A DNA stretch of 34,470 nt from an uncultured bacterium. GTDB taxonomy: Bacteria > Bacillota > Clostridia > Christensenellales > Pumilibacteraceae. The position numbers and the translations under genes are program-made. The notes beneath the pieces were generated by a model, which saw nothing but the letters and a program-made list of their open reading frames with translations, was not told the origin of the DNA and did no database searches. This document shows, one piece after another, positions 9,801-15,472 of the stretch (positions are counted from its first letter, which is position 1; each line of letters starts with the position of its first letter). The DNA lies in NCBI GenBank assembly GCA_949744905.1, contig CATKCE010000055.1, forward strand, positions 1-34,470, given 5' to 3'.

Positions 9801-10299
9801 ACTCGTAAGCATAGATATCCCCGGCGCGGTAATGAGCATATCCTCAAACTGCTTTGAAAACTGCACGGCGCTTACCACGGTGAAACTCTCGCAAAGGATC
9901 AATGCGATAAACGCCAACGCGTTTGCCGGCTGTACTAATCTTTCGTCGATAAACATTCCCAAAAAACTTATGACGCTAAACGCGGGCGCGTTTGCCGGTT
10001 GCACTTCTCTTACCGAGTTGACGCTTCCCGCAATAAAGACTTTGCAGGCGGGCGCGTTTGCCGGCTGGACTTCTACTCAGACCATACGCATCACCGGATT
10101 TACCGAGGCGTCGGGCAACTGGGTAGACGGTTGGGATTCCGAATGCGGCGCGAACATCGTCTTTGATACGTTTACCGACGATACGGAGACCGAGGGCGGC
10201 GGTACCGGAGAGGGCGGCAACGAAGGCGGTCCGTCCGAGGGCGGCGGCGAGGAAATCGTGCCTCCCGAAGAAAACGGGAACGACACATTAAAGGACTGA
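841..10299 (+). CDS. giant BspA-type leucine-rich-repeat surface lipoprotein (3152 aa)
   Basis: The start is chosen from AGGAG (830-834) six bases upstream and from the lipoprotein signal peptide with lipobox VIVAC, Cys27 being the predicted lipidated residue. After it come an InlB B-repeat (about 118-185, with GWYTDGG and LYAQW), a divergent InlB-like copy (about 196-275), several fibronectin-III-like modules (about 278-690), two more InlB-like repeats (about 695-847), and then a solenoid of roughly 90 LRR_5 repeats (about 890-3095) of the form IGxxAFxxCxxLxxVxIPxxV. Six short inserts of the DGxLYxxxxxxLxxxP type interrupt the solenoid. The protein ends in a Gly/Glu-rich tail without LPXTG or membrane segment, so anchoring would be by the N-terminal lipid. 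In known family members such proteins bind host or microbial surfaces. Adhesion is the likely role, but the ligand is unknown. The gene has its own promoter. Confidence 0.93.
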   Translation: MKKTNRKPLMLLLALLVALVSAVIVACGEVEIPPPKEGPETGVYYYDAGSDEYQVSLFGADRVSMVIKGVNKNGTYTVNGEDIVMTFGNEQVSAKWTGDVLTLTYGDGAPMRFIRKLYYTVSFVSNGGSILDDVTVLNGKTVAKPEDPVFAGHTFIGWYTDGGFNKPFLFGTQSVTSDVTLYAQWAEKTAGQSEYVLSFDLNYPAEVEADEPQIASMGTLGGKIFDAPVPELNGYVFNGWWISAYESVDKLTYRLERDTVLRESTTAFALWRKVESTNKLPVPAVSVSNTSVSWDRIDNARIMAVKVTHSDGTVIKEGNIAGESVPVDFASAKEGDYVIEVTAMAQSESNNSETAMRYYRNKSLDRVSKFSVVEPSVLLFNEVEGAEKYLISIDCGDKAHNHTDIDLGRSTNYNFANCPMQEGGIKFTVKAFADGHAYSVSRVFTYNRILSAVSELTVDEASQTVRWLSVPNAVNYIVSVKCGNTAHDHREVNVGNATSFDLKECDAIEGGIEINVYPVTKGYNSPAPTSVKYDKKTLAAPGGIYADGNVVRWRRVAGAVSYVVMIDNKEMHTDDDTPELELSAADLVGGKDYVVTVQAVSAEAGKSSLMSNPVTMRYDAMYEKLAYDRNTVSWRQALGAVAYEVRVNGGASTRVEGVNSARVALTLAGNNRVEVRAVYMNNIPSAWVGIDVYAYSMEFDTRGGMPAVETQYYAIGDEITMPDARPSKEGYDFDGWYTTAGGAASGGAKFDSETFNETGDIVLYANYKPATYYILDSESGEKVGESVYNSAYKWNVPENDDARYMFVGWFADRDGKGERYTDENGNGYNAWRFTYGVRPVAYWVPVFKFNYLEKSRTYSVVKDDDLNTSIVTKLTVPVEYDDGVHGKARVSVVDGLAFKNCTKLISISIPDTVVLIENTAFESCTKLEEVNIYHVDGNRDIRYESVDGILLILTENSSDKGIMYVPQSKTGSFEIPAGVTEIPYRAFNSSNISEVIIPSTVTNIRQAAFYSCKQLTTVSFRAGVGNKLIIDEKAFQSCAKLETISFCARLSNFNPAMFDGCAGVSRINMDETTGDYATVDGMLTNKSKDTILYCPVGRSGVLTIPRSITAIGESAFAKCVNLTEVVIPNWVKSIGESAFADCTGLTSVTVKGDDLYAAALTIGKTAFSGCNAITSLVMEHNSNVVGIGERAFYKNNVLTALDFPASLVRIDKEAFSSCNKLARITFAANSKLAVIGESAFVSCTALTGVELPASLTEVGDYAFSRCTKIQRVTFAADGAELSLGDYVFNSCTALDAIEIPANVIGLGSGVFYGCKALKNYSIDPENKHYMIHDDVIFDTDMTVMVFYPTWKTGAYQLPETVTKIGAGLFKGNTSINKITIGKNIVEIGANAFDGCSNLDSIEFESGSVEELKIGEYAFANCGKLISMDIPSRVRDIPQYMFYNCAMLNSVTVPDTVIGVGESAFKLCYALQRVTFGTRAEDGKTGVSNLSFIGKEAFSSCRTLDNIALPSSVTGIGAGAFYNCIALTTFSIADVDKVTDENELTVANGTTTTGVFGGCIKLTNVTLPSRLTRIADYMFNNCSALRTITIPSGVGNDGNNVQGIGKFAFNGCGRLHTVTFASGGTKPLTVDASAFNNCYELATINFPSRLSDGLNGTGGTVNVFGSNAFANCYALADFNVDDGGENYASIDGILYSADKKTLIQCPVGKEGKIVIPNTVTTVKQGAFNKCESITEVEFATGGTEDLTVEDGTSAFNSVFGQCGAIHTVSFPARFVKLGNYTFANCFKLATVNFEKIDATAKLKTIGRNVFQNTALTSIVIPASVTSMGQSAFYDSELAEITIPGALVDNFSSIFSDVKFLGTVNITGDSETGPSLSGGAVLSNDKTKLLYYPLYNKAQTYRVPASVTTIAKGAFKNNRYLNKITFETGSKLKVVEDDAFYGCASLREITFPETLESIGANAFRDSFNLKTVDFGANEKVTTINTYTFSGCKSLKSITLPARVSSIATNAFNASGIETFVFPRDVEEVPNNMFYNCASLKSVTFNDKIKSVGNSSFYGCASLVSVVLPDTVKSIGTSTFKGCAKLATVVFGKSINTIGNNAFESSGVTSIVIPDSVTSLGTALFKNAVSLGSASIGAGVTAIPNDTFNGCTALAAVTIGANVSTIGNYAFQNAALTSVVIPDTVTSLGNYAFASCEQLASITFGTGLTTIGTYAFQYSALVSVTIPDGVTSLGNYAFKGCLQLTDFTFGAGLKAIPTGMFHSSGIKNLTIPEQIVTVNTYAFIGSLLENVTFEGSTALDIKGGAMATAPFAQLEHLRSVNFGDRSGAIGNYAFYGDAALEEVAFGNNSQIEKLGNNAFYGCASLTSFDFPETVAEIGDNAFRASGLTSVTLPEGISKFGNNIFYGCEGLIEVTIPTDSYSSFGNYVFSSCANLQTVNFIGNGTALTAIGTSAFYGAKSLTEITLPEGVRTIGNRAFNSTESLTAVNFPSTLEYIEPYAFSQTGLKRVELPTGLTRIGNSAFWCSNIEYIRIPITVSNIGGNPFEGCDKLARIEFENGNSSYILEGNALYNLGKTALIGFLATATGDVELSESLDTVMTGAFAHSAITGITLPEGVTTIGSRTFDACTELTQVTLPSSITTIDDYAFRGCTSLETINIPRGVEYIGEGAFEGCTSLRSVVFEAGSFLAEVGEGAFKNSGIVSFDVPEGLTALSDYMFEDCSALTAINFAPEGNMLNFGEGFLRNCALQNLTIPKTVAKINYDTFIGANGLVKVVFDESDLPLSTWGASSSVNGEMGLFTNCTNLKEVDFGGRAVSLGTYAFLGCTSLTTITWEDIVNIDGGSVFRYCSSLVNVTLPDGLAKINDYAFDGCTSLQSITIPASVKEFNRNAFSNCTSLKTVIIEDGVLFGSNAVSHFENCTALTSVKLPSTVTSLPGSMFKGCTALENITIPLRFTTINSSAFEDCTNLKTVVFEEGSRMATISNKAFMNSGLVSIDIPGAVMSISSNCFENCTALTTVKLSQRINAINANAFAGCTNLSSINIPKKLMTLNAGAFAGCTSLTELTLPAIKTLQAGAFAGWTSTQTIRITGFTEASGNWVDGWDSECGANIVFDTFTDDTETEGGGTGEGGNEGGPSEGGGEEIVPPEENGNDTLKD
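7324..7593 (+). repeat. tandem duplication of a 135-base double-LRR unit
   Basis: Two adjacent 135-base units (7324-7458 and 7459-7593) encode 45 residues each, i.e. a short plus a standard LRR. I count 31 of 45 identical residues. They also share exact DNA blocks such as CGCTCGGAAATTACGC at 7391 and 7526. This shows expansion by two-repeat units. Confidence 0.75.
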
Positions 10300-10306
10300 T
10301 ACAATA

Positions 10307-10342
10307 TATACCGCCGACATATTCGCATGTGTCGGTGGTATA
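10307..10342 (+). terminator. 13-bp stem-loop after the giant LRR gene
   Basis: TATACCGCCGACA (10307-10319) pairs with TGTCGGTGGTATA (10330-10342) over 13 pairs with one G-U, loop of ten bases. It starts eight bases after the stop codon. No T tract follows, so it is not a canonical intrinsic terminator; it may protect the 3' end of the mRNA or terminate only partly. The -35 box of P2 begins five bases further on. Confidence 0.5.
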
Positions 10343-10347
10343 CGGGC

Positions 10348-10377
10348 TTGACAGAACCGTATGATTTATGTTATCAT
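10348..10377 (+). promoter_or_regulatory. sigma-A-type promoter P2 of the MoxR/VWA-LRR operon
   Basis: TTGACA (10348-10353) is followed after 18 bases by TATCAT (10372-10377). It precedes AAGGAG (10416-10421) and the 10429 start. The upstream block CGGGCTTGACA is identical to that at P1. No other convincing promoter was seen between the next eight genes, so P2 probably drives all of them. Confidence 0.7.
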
Positions 10378-10428
10378 ATAAGAGCTTATACTCGTTTTAT
10401 GATACGATACGGTGTAAGGAGACAATAA

Positions 10429-11472
10429 ATGGATAACAATTCGGTTTTCAAAAGATTTTATAACCGTATGGCTGCCGAGGGCGTCTTAAAGTCGCTTCTT
10501 TGGGGCATTGCCGTCGGTTTTGCCGTAAATTTTATTACGGCTTTCGTTACTTGGTTTACGAAGTTCGACGGACTGTGGTTGTCTATCGGACTCGGGCTGG
10601 GAGCCGTTGCGGCGGTGACGCCGATAATGTATTTTGCAGTCTTCCGTCCCGATTCTAAGATGATCGCGGCTCGGCTCGATAAAGTATTCGGTCTTGAAGA
10701 ACGCCTTATTACGATGGCGGAATTCGAAAAGGACGAATCGTACATCGCCATGCGCCAGCGCGAGGACGCCAAAGCCAAGATAGGCGGGATAAACGGTCGG
10801 CAGCTTAAAATATCATTGTCGGTGGCGTTGATAGTTACGGCCGCGGTATCGTTTGCATTCGGTACCACGATGACCACCGTCTCGGCGCTTACTTCCGCAG
10901 GCGTTATAGAAGGCGGAGATTCGTTTGTGAGCCGTACCGATTTTTATTCGGTCTTATATGACGTGAACGAACCGGACGGCGGTTATATAGAAGGCAATTT
11001 CGACCAGTTGCTGGAAGCGGGCGAACTGACCGAGCCGGTGGTAGCCGTCGCCGAAGACGGCTGGGCGTTTGTCGGTTGGGACGACGGGTACGATAAGCCC
11101 GACCGTTGCGACGAGGTAACGAAAGAGGAGATGACGTACATCGCCATGTTCGTGCAAATAGAGGAAGGCGACGGAGACGGAGAACCCGGCGACAGCGAGG
11201 GCGGCGATGATGCTCCCGATAAACCGGGAGAGCCGGGCGACAATGGCAACGAGGGAAAACCCGGAGAAGGCGATCCCTCCGACGGAAAACCCGGCGACGG
11301 CAGCATGGCAGGCAAGGACGATCCCGCAAACCAGGTGGTGGACGGCGACAAATACTACCGCGAACTTTTGGAGTCTTATATAAAAGAAGCGGAAGAAATG
11401 TTGGCGCAGGGCAAAGAACTGCCGCCGCATCTGCGCGAGATAATGGACAAATACTACGACATCATAAAATAA
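10429..11472 (+). CDS. three-helix membrane protein with divergent InlB repeat, first gene of the MoxR/VWA module (347 aa)
   Basis: Two membrane helices (about 19-43 and 48-72) are followed by a charged cytoplasmic segment (about 75-122, with LDKVFGLEERL) and a third helix (about 126-146). The LDxxFGLEERL stretch recalls DUF4175-like membrane proteins that accompany MoxR/Bat genes, but I hold that match only loosely. Beyond the third helix, presumably outside the cell, lies a module (about 177-242, with GWAFVGWDDG) resembling the divergent InlB B-repeat family, then an acidic Gly/Pro linker and a C-terminal amphipathic segment ending HLREIMDKYYDIIK. The start has AAGGAG seven bases upstream. 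The MoxR gene begins 38 bases downstream. The function is unknown; it may be a membrane adaptor of the ATPase/VWA machine. Confidence 0.85.
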   Translation: MDNNSVFKRFYNRMAAEGVLKSLLWGIAVGFAVNFITAFVTWFTKFDGLWLSIGLGLGAVAAVTPIMYFAVFRPDSKMIAARLDKVFGLEERLITMAEFEKDESYIAMRQREDAKAKIGGINGRQLKISLSVALIVTAAVSFAFGTTMTTVSALTSAGVIEGGDSFVSRTDFYSVLYDVNEPDGGYIEGNFDQLLEAGELTEPVVAVAEDGWAFVGWDDGYDKPDRCDEVTKEEMTYIAMFVQIEEGDGDGEPGDSEGGDDAPDKPGEPGDNGNEGKPGEGDPSDGKPGDGSMAGKDDPANQVVDGDKYYRELLESYIKEAEEMLAQGKELPPHLREIMDKYYDIIK

Positions 11473-11510
11473 ACGGGAAACCGAAAAAATTCAAAGAGGC
11501 TAAAGAAACA

Positions 11511-12656
11511 ATGGTTAACGAAAAAGATATTCGCCAGTTCAGCGAGCAATGCAAGAATATATTCGATCAAGTCAGACGCGACGTCATAGGGCAGAAAGAA
11601 GTCGTCGAAGGAACTATCATAGCCATGATAGCCGGCGGTAACGTACTGCTTGAGGGTGTGCCCGGCGTAGGCAAGACGCGTCTTGTCCGTTCGCTTGGAC
11701 GCGTTTTCAATCTGCCTTTTTCGAGAATACAGTTTACGCCCGACCTCATGCCCGCCGACGTGACCGGCACAAACATAATAGTAAAAGACGATAAGGGCAA
11801 CTCCAATTTCGAGTTTCAGCCCGGTCCCATATTCAGCAACATAATACTTGCCGACGAGATAAACCGCGCAACGCCCAAGACGCAGTCCGCGTTGCTTGAA
11901 GCAATGCAGGAACATACCGTTACGGTAATGGGCGTATCGCGCAAGCTCGAGGAGCCGTTCTTTGTTCTCGCTACGCAAAACCCCATCGAGCAGGACGGTA
12001 CTTATCCTTTGCCGGAAGCGCAAATGGACCGTTTTATGTTTAAGCTCATCGTGCCCAATCCCAGTCTCGACGAACTCATGGACATAGTCAACATGACTCA
12101 AAAGACCATGGCGGAAGTAGCCGAGGCGGCTTGCGACGGCGAACAGCTTATAAGGATGCGCAAGACCGCGAACCAGATTCCGGTAGCCGAAGAAGTTATG
12201 CGTTACGCAATGACTCTCTGCTCGGCGACGCACCCCGACAGCGAATGCGCCACGTCGGCGTCCAAAAAGTACATACGTCTCGGGGCGAGCCCCCGCGCCG
12301 GACAAGCGCTTATATCGGCGGCGAAAGTCAAAGCGTTGCTCGCCGGAAGATTCAATGTTGCGTACAACGACATCAACGAGCTTGCGTATCCCGTGCTTCG
12401 TCACCGCATGAAGATGAACTTCGAGGCTATCGCCGAGCGCGTATCCGCCGATAAAGTTATCGGCATGATAATAGCCGAACTCGGCAAGGGAGGCTCTGCG
12501 GAAGCGCCCGCGGCGGATAGCGTCGTTTCGGAAAGTTCCGCCGCGCCTGAAAATAGCGACGCCGTTACCGCCGAGGCGGCAACGGAAACCGCGCCTGCCG
12601 CGACCGAAGATGCGGTCGAAAAAAAAGGTAAACGGAAGTTGTTTGGGAGAAAATAA
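11511..12656 (+). CDS. MoxR-family AAA+ ATPase (381 aa)
   Basis: The AAA_3-type ATPase core is complete: Walker A GVPGVGKT (49-56), Walker B IILADE (111-116), sensor 1 ATQNP (154-158), the MoxR signature PLPEAQMDRF (167-176) and a sensor-2 region GASPRAGQAL near 262. MoxR ATPases hydrolyse ATP in the cytoplasm and work with VWA-domain partners to mature or assemble target proteins; the targets here are unknown. After about residue 325 there is an unusual low-complexity Ala/Glu-rich tail of some 55 residues ending in KKGKRKLFGRK. The family normally ends soon after the lid domain, so the tail is an addition. The ribosome site is weak (AAGAGG, 11 bases upstream). The stop codon directly abuts the DUF58 start, which suggests coupled translation. 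Confidence 0.95.
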   Translation: MVNEKDIRQFSEQCKNIFDQVRRDVIGQKEVVEGTIIAMIAGGNVLLEGVPGVGKTRLVRSLGRVFNLPFSRIQFTPDLMPADVTGTNIIVKDDKGNSNFEFQPGPIFSNIILADEINRATPKTQSALLEAMQEHTVTVMGVSRKLEEPFFVLATQNPIEQDGTYPLPEAQMDRFMFKLIVPNPSLDELMDIVNMTQKTMAEVAEAACDGEQLIRMRKTANQIPVAEEVMRYAMTLCSATHPDSECATSASKKYIRLGASPRAGQALISAAKVKALLAGRFNVAYNDINELAYPVLRHRMKMNFEAIAERVSADKVIGMIIAELGKGGSAEAPAADSVVSESSAAPENSDAVTAEAATETAPAATEDAVEKKGKRKLFGRK

Positions 12657-13556
12657 ATGAAGGTCTCTTACTTAAACGATGATTTTTTCAGTCGGTTAGA
12701 GACCTTGGCATTGAATCTGCGAACTGATTTATCCGGATTTTTCGGCGGAAAGCATCTTGTAAAAACTTACGGTCAGACGGTGGAATTTGCCGACTACCGC
12801 GAGTATATGCTGGGCGACGATATTCGCCGCATAGACTGGAACTTATACAGCCGTTTCGAAAAATATTTCCTTAAATTGTTTACCGATGAAAGACAGATGC
12901 ACGTCCAGATATTTTTGGACTGTTCGGCGTCTATGGGAAAGGTCAATCCGAACAAAGCCGCGTACGCGATAGGTACGGCGGCTGCTTTGGGCTTTCTGTC
13001 GGTCCACAATATGGACAAAACTTCGTTTAAGCTGATGAAGGGAAACCGCGCGGAGGATCCGTTTGGGACGATAATCGGCAAGAGGTCGTTTTTCCGGGCG
13101 ATAAGCGAATTGGAGGACATGAAGTTTGCCGACGCTACGGATATAGGCGAAGCCGTGACGAGTTGCCCCAATACCGGCACCGGCGACGGACTGACTATAA
13201 TAATATCGGACTTCTTTACCGACAGCGACTGGAAAAAAGCCGTCGATTATCTTTGCTACAAGCGCAGACAAGTGCTTTTGATACAGATAATGTCGCCCGA
13301 AGAAGCGGACCCCGCGTACAACGGCAGAGTCAATCTTATAGACTGCGAATCGGATAACGCGGCCGATACGAGAAACTTAAAGATCAAGATAACACGAGGC
13401 ATGCAACTGGCTTACGAACAAGCTCTTAAAGATATGATAGCGGATATCAAGTCGTTCTGCGATTCGCGCGGAGCGGGCTTTATAACCTTGCAGACAAATA
13501 AAAACATCGAGAAAGCTCTTTTCGGCGAGTTGTTGAAGGTAGGTGTTATGGCATGA
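12657..13556 (+). CDS. DUF58 family protein with VWA-like fold (299 aa)
   Basis: The DUF58 hallmark DYREYMLGDDIRRIDW (46-61) is present. It is followed by a VWA-like strand with an intact MIDAS motif DCSAS (88-92), so metal binding is plausible. There is no signal peptide or membrane helix, so it is cytoplasmic. DUF58 genes almost always sit next to moxR, as here, and are thought to be the soluble VWA partner of the ATPase. The start codon follows the moxR stop without a gap, with GGGAG inside the end of moxR. The stop overlaps the next start (ATGA, 13553-13556), a sign of translational coupling. Confidence 0.93.
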   Translation: MKVSYLNDDFFSRLETLALNLRTDLSGFFGGKHLVKTYGQTVEFADYREYMLGDDIRRIDWNLYSRFEKYFLKLFTDERQMHVQIFLDCSASMGKVNPNKAAYAIGTAAALGFLSVHNMDKTSFKLMKGNRAEDPFGTIIGKRSFFRAISELEDMKFADATDIGEAVTSCPNTGTGDGLTIIISDFFTDSDWKKAVDYLCYKRRQVLLIQIMSPEEADPAYNGRVNLIDCESDNAADTRNLKIKITRGMQLAYEQALKDMIADIKSFCDSRGAGFITLQTNKNIEKALFGELLKVGVMA

Positions 13557-15457
13557 ATCTTCTTACGCCTCTCGGACTTTTGGGACTTATCTCGATAGCC
13601 GTACTCATACTGATATACATAATAAGACCGAATTACCAGCAAAAAGTGATTTCGAGCACGTACGTATGGCAACTCAGTCTTAAATACAAGAAAAAGCGCT
13701 TACCTATAAACCGTCTGCGCAATATTATCCTTATAATCTGCCAGGTACTTATACTTGCTTCCTGCGCGTTCATTTTGGCGCAGCCTATAATAAACGAGGC
13801 TGTTGAACTTGAGCGGGCGGAAAAGGTCGCTATTTTGGACGCTTCGGCGAGCATGCGCGTAAAGGAAGGCATGGCTTTAAGCGGCGATTCCACCGTAGAG
13901 GACACGAGATTCGAGCGGGCCGTCGAACAAATAAGAGCGCTTGCCGAAGAAGCCGTTAACGACGGCGGGGCTTTCAGCCTGATACTCGCCGACGCAGAGC
14001 CGAAGTTTCTTATACGGCAAGCCGGCAAAGATATGCTTTCCGACATAAACGATACTCTCGACGCTCTTATAAAGGACGACGGAGATTGCTCTTACGGGAC
14101 CGCCGACATAGACGCCGCGGTCATGCTTGCCGAAAACGTGCTCGTTAAAAACGCGGGTGCGCAGGTCGTTTTATACACCGACGCCGATTATACCGACAGC
14201 GGGTACGTCAAGGTGGTAAACGTGGCGAACGAAGGAGAATGGAACGCGGCTATACTTAACGTTACCGCTACCGTCGTTGATAACTACTACACATTTACGG
14301 CGGACGTCGCGTGTTACGGCAAAAACCAGGTGCTCCCCGTTTACTGCGAAGTCAACGGTGTGAACGACTCGGACAAAGTCGTTGAAATGAACGTGATAAA
14401 CACCTGTAACGACGATAAAACCGTCCAGTACGTTTTCGATAAAACTGTGGGCGATGCGATATATTCGTTTGACAGCGCGCAGATATACGTACAGGTGGAC
14501 GACAATTTTTCGGCGGACAACGTTTACAACATTTACGGCGGCACAAAAGAGACGGTAAGAGTCCAGTACGCCAGCTCGTTGCCCAACATATTCTTCGACG
14601 GCATACTTATGGGCTTGCGCGACGATATGAAAAACGAGTGGAATATCGAAGTCGACCAGTTGCAAAAAGGCGAAACGCCGGAGCTCAAAAACCGTGATAT
14701 TTACATCTTCGAACATACGATGCCGGAAAATATCCCCACTGACGGAATAGTGTTTTTGATAGATATGGATAAAGCTCCGCTCAATGCCGGATTTGCGCTT
14801 GGAAGCGAGGTCCAGGGCAGATTCCACTTGGACGAATCGACGGAAGAACATCCCATGACACAGTATCTCAATACAGGGAGTATCGAGATCACCAGGTATA
14901 AACGCATACTTTCTTACGACGGTTACGAGCCGCTCATGTATTGCGGCGGCGATCCCATTCTGCTCGTTAAAAACAAGCCTGATGAAAAAGTGGTCGTGCT
15001 TTCTCTCAACTTAAACTATTCCGATTTTGCATTAAGGCCCGATTTCTCGTTTTTCATGTATAACTTTTTCAATTACTTCTTAACGTCTACCGTCGATAAA
15101 CCCGTTTACGAAGTGGGCGAATCGGTCAAGGTGAATGCGCGCGGCACCGACGTAAAGTTCATGGGACCCGATATCGAGGAAGATTTATCGACGTTCCCCT
15201 GCGAGATACGGCTTAAAAACATCGGCACGTACAGCATCTTGCAAAAACTCATATCCGGTGAACAGGTAAATAAAAATATATTCGTAAAAGTGCCGGCGTC
15301 GGAAAGCAATATCCACAAAAGCGGCGGTTTCATAATCTCGAACCGCGGCGAGAACGATTCCAAGGACTGGTATGACGACCTTTTGGTTTACTTTGCCGCG
15401 GCTTTGGTGGCGTTATCCATAATAGAGTGGATATTGCAAGCCAGAGAGTATTTTTAA
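13553..15457 (+). CDS. BatA-like membrane protein with VWA domain (634 aa)
   Basis: The N-terminus matches the BatA N-terminal layout: a helix at about 4-24, a basic cytoplasmic loop, and a second helix at about 57-77. A VWA domain with MIDAS DASAS (96-100) follows. The middle is a long extracytoplasmic beta-rich region with a GATase-like section (around the YIFEHTMPENIP stretch). The C-terminus has one more helix (about 608-627) and a short cytoplasmic end. Bat proteins are membrane VWA partners of MoxR. The gene overlaps DUF58 by four bases and is followed after 15 bases by a second Bat-like gene, so it clearly belongs to the module. Confidence 0.9.
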   Translation: MNLLTPLGLLGLISIAVLILIYIIRPNYQQKVISSTYVWQLSLKYKKKRLPINRLRNIILIICQVLILASCAFILAQPIINEAVELERAEKVAILDASASMRVKEGMALSGDSTVEDTRFERAVEQIRALAEEAVNDGGAFSLILADAEPKFLIRQAGKDMLSDINDTLDALIKDDGDCSYGTADIDAAVMLAENVLVKNAGAQVVLYTDADYTDSGYVKVVNVANEGEWNAAILNVTATVVDNYYTFTADVACYGKNQVLPVYCEVNGVNDSDKVVEMNVINTCNDDKTVQYVFDKTVGDAIYSFDSAQIYVQVDDNFSADNVYNIYGGTKETVRVQYASSLPNIFFDGILMGLRDDMKNEWNIEVDQLQKGETPELKNRDIYIFEHTMPENIPTDGIVFLIDMDKAPLNAGFALGSEVQGRFHLDESTEEHPMTQYLNTGSIEITRYKRILSYDGYEPLMYCGGDPILLVKNKPDEKVVVLSLNLNYSDFALRPDFSFFMYNFFNYFLTSTVDKPVYEVGESVKVNARGTDVKFMGPDIEEDLSTFPCEIRLKNIGTYSILQKLISGEQVNKNIFVKVPASESNIHKSGGFIISNRGENDSKDWYDDLLVYFAAALVALSIIEWILQAREYF

Positions 15458-15472
15458 GGGAGGGAAAAGACT

